Shown piece after piece: positions 61,923-64,000 of a stretch of 64,000 bases of DNA (the first letter of the stretch is position 1; each line of letters starts with the position of its first letter). Below the pieces are notes generated by a model. The model searched no databases, had not been told where the DNA came from, and saw only the letters and a list, made by a program, of their open reading frames with translations. The position numbers and the translations under genes were made by a program. The DNA comes from Candidatus Bathyarchaeota archaeon (lineage in GTDB: Archaea; Thermoproteota; Bathyarchaeia; JAPDIZ01): the NCBI GenBank assembly GCA_029259355.1, contig JAPDIZ010000002.1, forward strand, positions 372,001 to 436,000. The letters run 5' to 3'.

Positions 61923-62736
61923 ATCGCCTAACCCTTTGCTGATAGGTCCTTATAGCTCTCCAAAGGTCGATCTTCCTAAAGTCTGGCCAGTAGACATCCA
62001 AGAAAACGAGCTCACTGTAGGCGCACTGCCACAGGAGGAAGTTGCTCAAGCGCTCCTCTCCTGAAGTTCGGATGACCAAGTCTAGCTCGGGCTTGGGGAG
62101 ATGCGACGTGTAGAGGTACTCCTCGATAACTCCTTCGTCCACGTCCTCAGGCGCGATCTCTCCCGCTCTAGCCTTTTCGACGATCTTCCTAACAGCATCC
62201 ACTATCTCGGCTCTTCCCCCATAGGCTATGGCTATGTTGAGGTAATGGCTGTCGTAGTCCTTGGTAGCCTCCTCAAGCTCTCTGAGAACCTCTCTAACGC
62301 TCTCAGGTAAAAACTCGAGCCTACCTATGGCCTTAACCCTAACCCTTACCTCATGTACCCTGTCGCTTTGTAACATCTTCCTTAGCTTGTTTTCCACTAT
62401 TTCCATGATCTTTTCTACCTCTTCTCTACTCCTCTGGAAGTTCTCGGTTGAGAAGACGTACAGGGTTACTGCCTTGATCCCCAGCTCCCAGCACCACTCC
62501 AAAACCTCCTCGACTCTGTCTGCGCCTATCTCGTGACCAGCCCAAGGCGGGAGGCCCCTCTCTCTAGCCCACCTCCGGTTCCCATCGAGGATTATGCCGA
62601 TGTGCTCAGGTAGGTTGCCGTTGGATATCTGGCGCCTAAGCCTCCCCTCGTACACCTTGTACACTAAGGAGTTGGTGGATAGGAAGTCAATTAGCTTGTA
62701 GAGAGTTTTGGCTAACTTACCACTTGGCAACTTCAC
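61912..62736 (-). CDS. uppS: cis-Polyprenyl diphosphate synthase (UppS family)
   Basis: The 274-residue protein has the family's HIGIILDGNRRWARERGLPP with catalytic Asp, a conserved VTLYVFSTENFQRS and the C-terminal PELDLVIRTSGEERLSNFLL. It makes the long cis-polyprenyl diphosphate from which archaeal dolichol-type sugar carriers derive. A 35-residue N-terminal extension precedes the core. It overlaps the DUF373 gene by 4 bp. Confidence 0.94.
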   Translation of the reverse strand: MKLPSGKLAKTLYKLIDFLSTNSLVYKVYEGRLRRQISNGNLPEHIGIILDGNRRWARERGLPPWAGHEIGADRVEEVLEWCWELGIKAVTLYVFSTENFQRSREEVEKIMEIVENKLRKMLQSDRVHEVRVRVKAIGRLEFLPESVREVLRELEEATKDYDSHYLNIAIAYGGRAEIVDAVRKIVEKARAGEIAPEDVDEGVIEEYLYTSHLPKPELDLVIRTSGEERLSNFLLWQCAYSELVFLDVYWPDFRKIDLWRAIRTYQQRVRRFGA

Positions 62737-63907
62737 CCCTTCCCCGTGAAGTATCGAGTAGTCTTCCTATAGAGCACGTACACAAGGAGTATTAAGGTTA
62801 TGAAGAGCACCAAGCCCGTATAGACGGTTGCGATCAAAGACTCGATGGGGGCATATGCCGGGCTGGGGGCGAGGAGAACAGCAGAGACATCATAGGCTAC
62901 GTATCTGAGCCAGATGACGGCTGCGAAAACCACTATAGCCCCCCAAAACCTCGGGTTTTTGGTGAAGAAGTAGTGAACCATCCACCCAATCAGCGCTATG
63001 GACGCTGCTACAACAGCTAGGTCTACGGTGTAGCGGCTTAGGAAGACGCCGACTATGGTTGGAAGCACACCCATCCAAAACGATGGGTTGTCCCAGAAGG
63101 GAGGACCCCTTATGTTGGTGACTACATAGTTGTAAGTGTATAGCCCACCGACGTATAAGCCGACGAGAAGAACAATCACTCCAACGATGTTGGCTAGCAA
63201 CACTATTGGGCCCGTAGGTCCAGGCAAAGCGATGGATTCTACGAACGCCCGCACCCTCTCGTCTATTCCAAAACCTCTTACAGCAAATACTAGCCCAAGA
63301 ACTAGAACGAGCGCAATAGCCACGTACGTCAAGAGGCCTAGAGCCCAGAAGACACCGACTATTAGAAGGAGAAGTCCTGGGACGCCTAGGAACCACTTAG
63401 AGTAAAGCGGGTCTTCCCACACCTTCTTCGCATAGCGCCAGAAGACAGCCCAGGTCTCCTCTATGGACCTGCTGTGCCTTATCACGATCCTCCTTACAGA
63501 CAAGATGGGTATCCTCGACTGAATTATCGGAATGACCACTTCGTCGTCGTAGCCGTCGGTCACCAGTATAGCGCCATCTGCCTTGATCTTGGATAAAACC
63601 TCTGAGAGGCGCTCAGCGACAGCTCTGTCAGCGAAGATGCCTCCGCTGCTTGAGCCTGCTATGGTTACGACCTCGTATTGCTCTCCCTTAGAAGAAGTGG
63701 AGAGCTCGTCGTAGAGCCTAACCGCTTCGAAGATGGCGTTGGCATCCGCCTCCTCAGGATCCTTTAACGCGTCTTAACCGCTACCTCGAGGTTTTGCTCC
63801 CTACCGATGATGGGGGTTTCGACGCCAACCTTTTGGCCAATGTCATCGTCTCTGTCTACGCAGAGTATGATTACGGTGTGATCTTCAGGCTTCTTCGCAT
63901 CCTTCAA
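62733..63907 (-). pseudogene. DUF373 membrane protein with one frameshift
   Basis: An N-terminal cytosolic domain and about seven transmembrane helices form an archaeal DUF373 protein. The start segment is [20 protein letters not shown] and [17 protein letters not shown], but it then hits a stop (TAA). The continuation [20 protein letters not shown]... is in another frame, so one base is missing near 63768-63776. Beyond it the frame is intact to 62733 (GFGIDERVRAFVESIALPGP region in the middle). TTG 63907 is the likeliest start; the frame is open further right to the window end, where an upstream coding region (residues [20 protein letters not shown]) may belong to another gene. Confidence 0.75.
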
Positions 63908-64000
63908 GGAACTTTGCTCCAGCACTCCTTTGCTAAGAATAGATGAAGTCTTTCCATCGATAAAATACGTTTTGCATGCAGAGAGCTTAACTTTCGAGCA

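Noticed and set aside
1-64000. tRNA or rRNA genes
   Set aside because: I looked for T-loop sequences (GTTCRANYC) with matching acceptor stems and saw none convincing; intron-containing archaeal tRNAs could still have escaped.

Overview
This window looks like chromosomal DNA of a thermophilic archaeon of the TACK group (Thermoproteota). The archaeal markers are TFB, a TFE-beta-like iron-sulfur factor, eS8, eS30, SRP19, GAR1, Nop5/fibrillarin, GatD, TmcA and archaeal Elp3. A Caldarchaeales ('Aigarchaeota')-like lineage is a guess only. GTG and TTG starts are common, TATA-like boxes lie close to starts (leaderless or short-leader transcripts), and genes are packed with short ATGA/TTGA/GTGA overlaps.

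Region 1 (about 1-13.5 kb) is a visibly more AT-rich accessory island with the look of a defence island. It holds a DUF1156 zinc-ribbon DNA methylase running off the left edge and, divergent to it, a Cas4/Dna2-type iron-sulfur nuclease whose stop overlaps the start of a Dna2/UPF1-like SF1 helicase (a 'split Dna2'). A second DNA methylase with a TSPPF motif and a single-HKD phospholipase-D-type nuclease follow. Then come decayed genes (a PD-(D/E)XK-like relic and a HEPN-like remnant) and two converging ATPase + TOPRIM pairs of the OLD/PARIS type, one with a frameshifted ATPase. The methylase/split-Dna2/methylase/PLD group is the best candidate for an undescribed system.

Region 2 (13.5-22.3 kb) is a toxin-antitoxin zone: three intact VapBC pairs, one VapBC with a truncated toxin, one antitoxin relic and a TumE-like pair. 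They are interspersed with an MFS transporter, a CPA2-type antiporter, a pilin-like protein and GatD. It also holds a long perfect-stem hairpin in a gene-poor stretch and a triple direct repeat in front of one antitoxin.

Region 3 (22.3-31.7 kb) is core: HypA and NikR (nickel), THEP1, Trm1, RlmE/FtsJ, TFE-beta, an ASCH protein, TmcA, a metallo-beta-lactamase-fold protein, a dual-specificity-type phosphatase and a DUF166 protein.

Region 4 (31.7-39.5 kb) is one branched-chain amino acid operon, ilvB-ilvN-ilvC-leuC-leuD-leuB-leuA, preceded by a leader with nested perfect stems that may be a cis-regulatory RNA.

Region 5 (39.5-64 kb) is informational and housekeeping: a macro-domain protein, a polytopic membrane protein, eS30-Elp3, PyrD-PyrK, Nop5-fibrillarin-DUF61, an archaeal HTH regulator, eS8-SRP19-GAR1-TFB-RNase HII, HypE, a MoxR/VWA pair, SMC-ScpA-ScpB, and a DUF373-polyprenyl synthase-KH/PP-loop-DUF84 run. 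Several genes here carry single-base frameshifts at short repeats, which may be assembly errors. Two genes (SMC and DUF61) appear to start at CTG. I saw no tRNA, rRNA, CRISPR array or insertion sequence.
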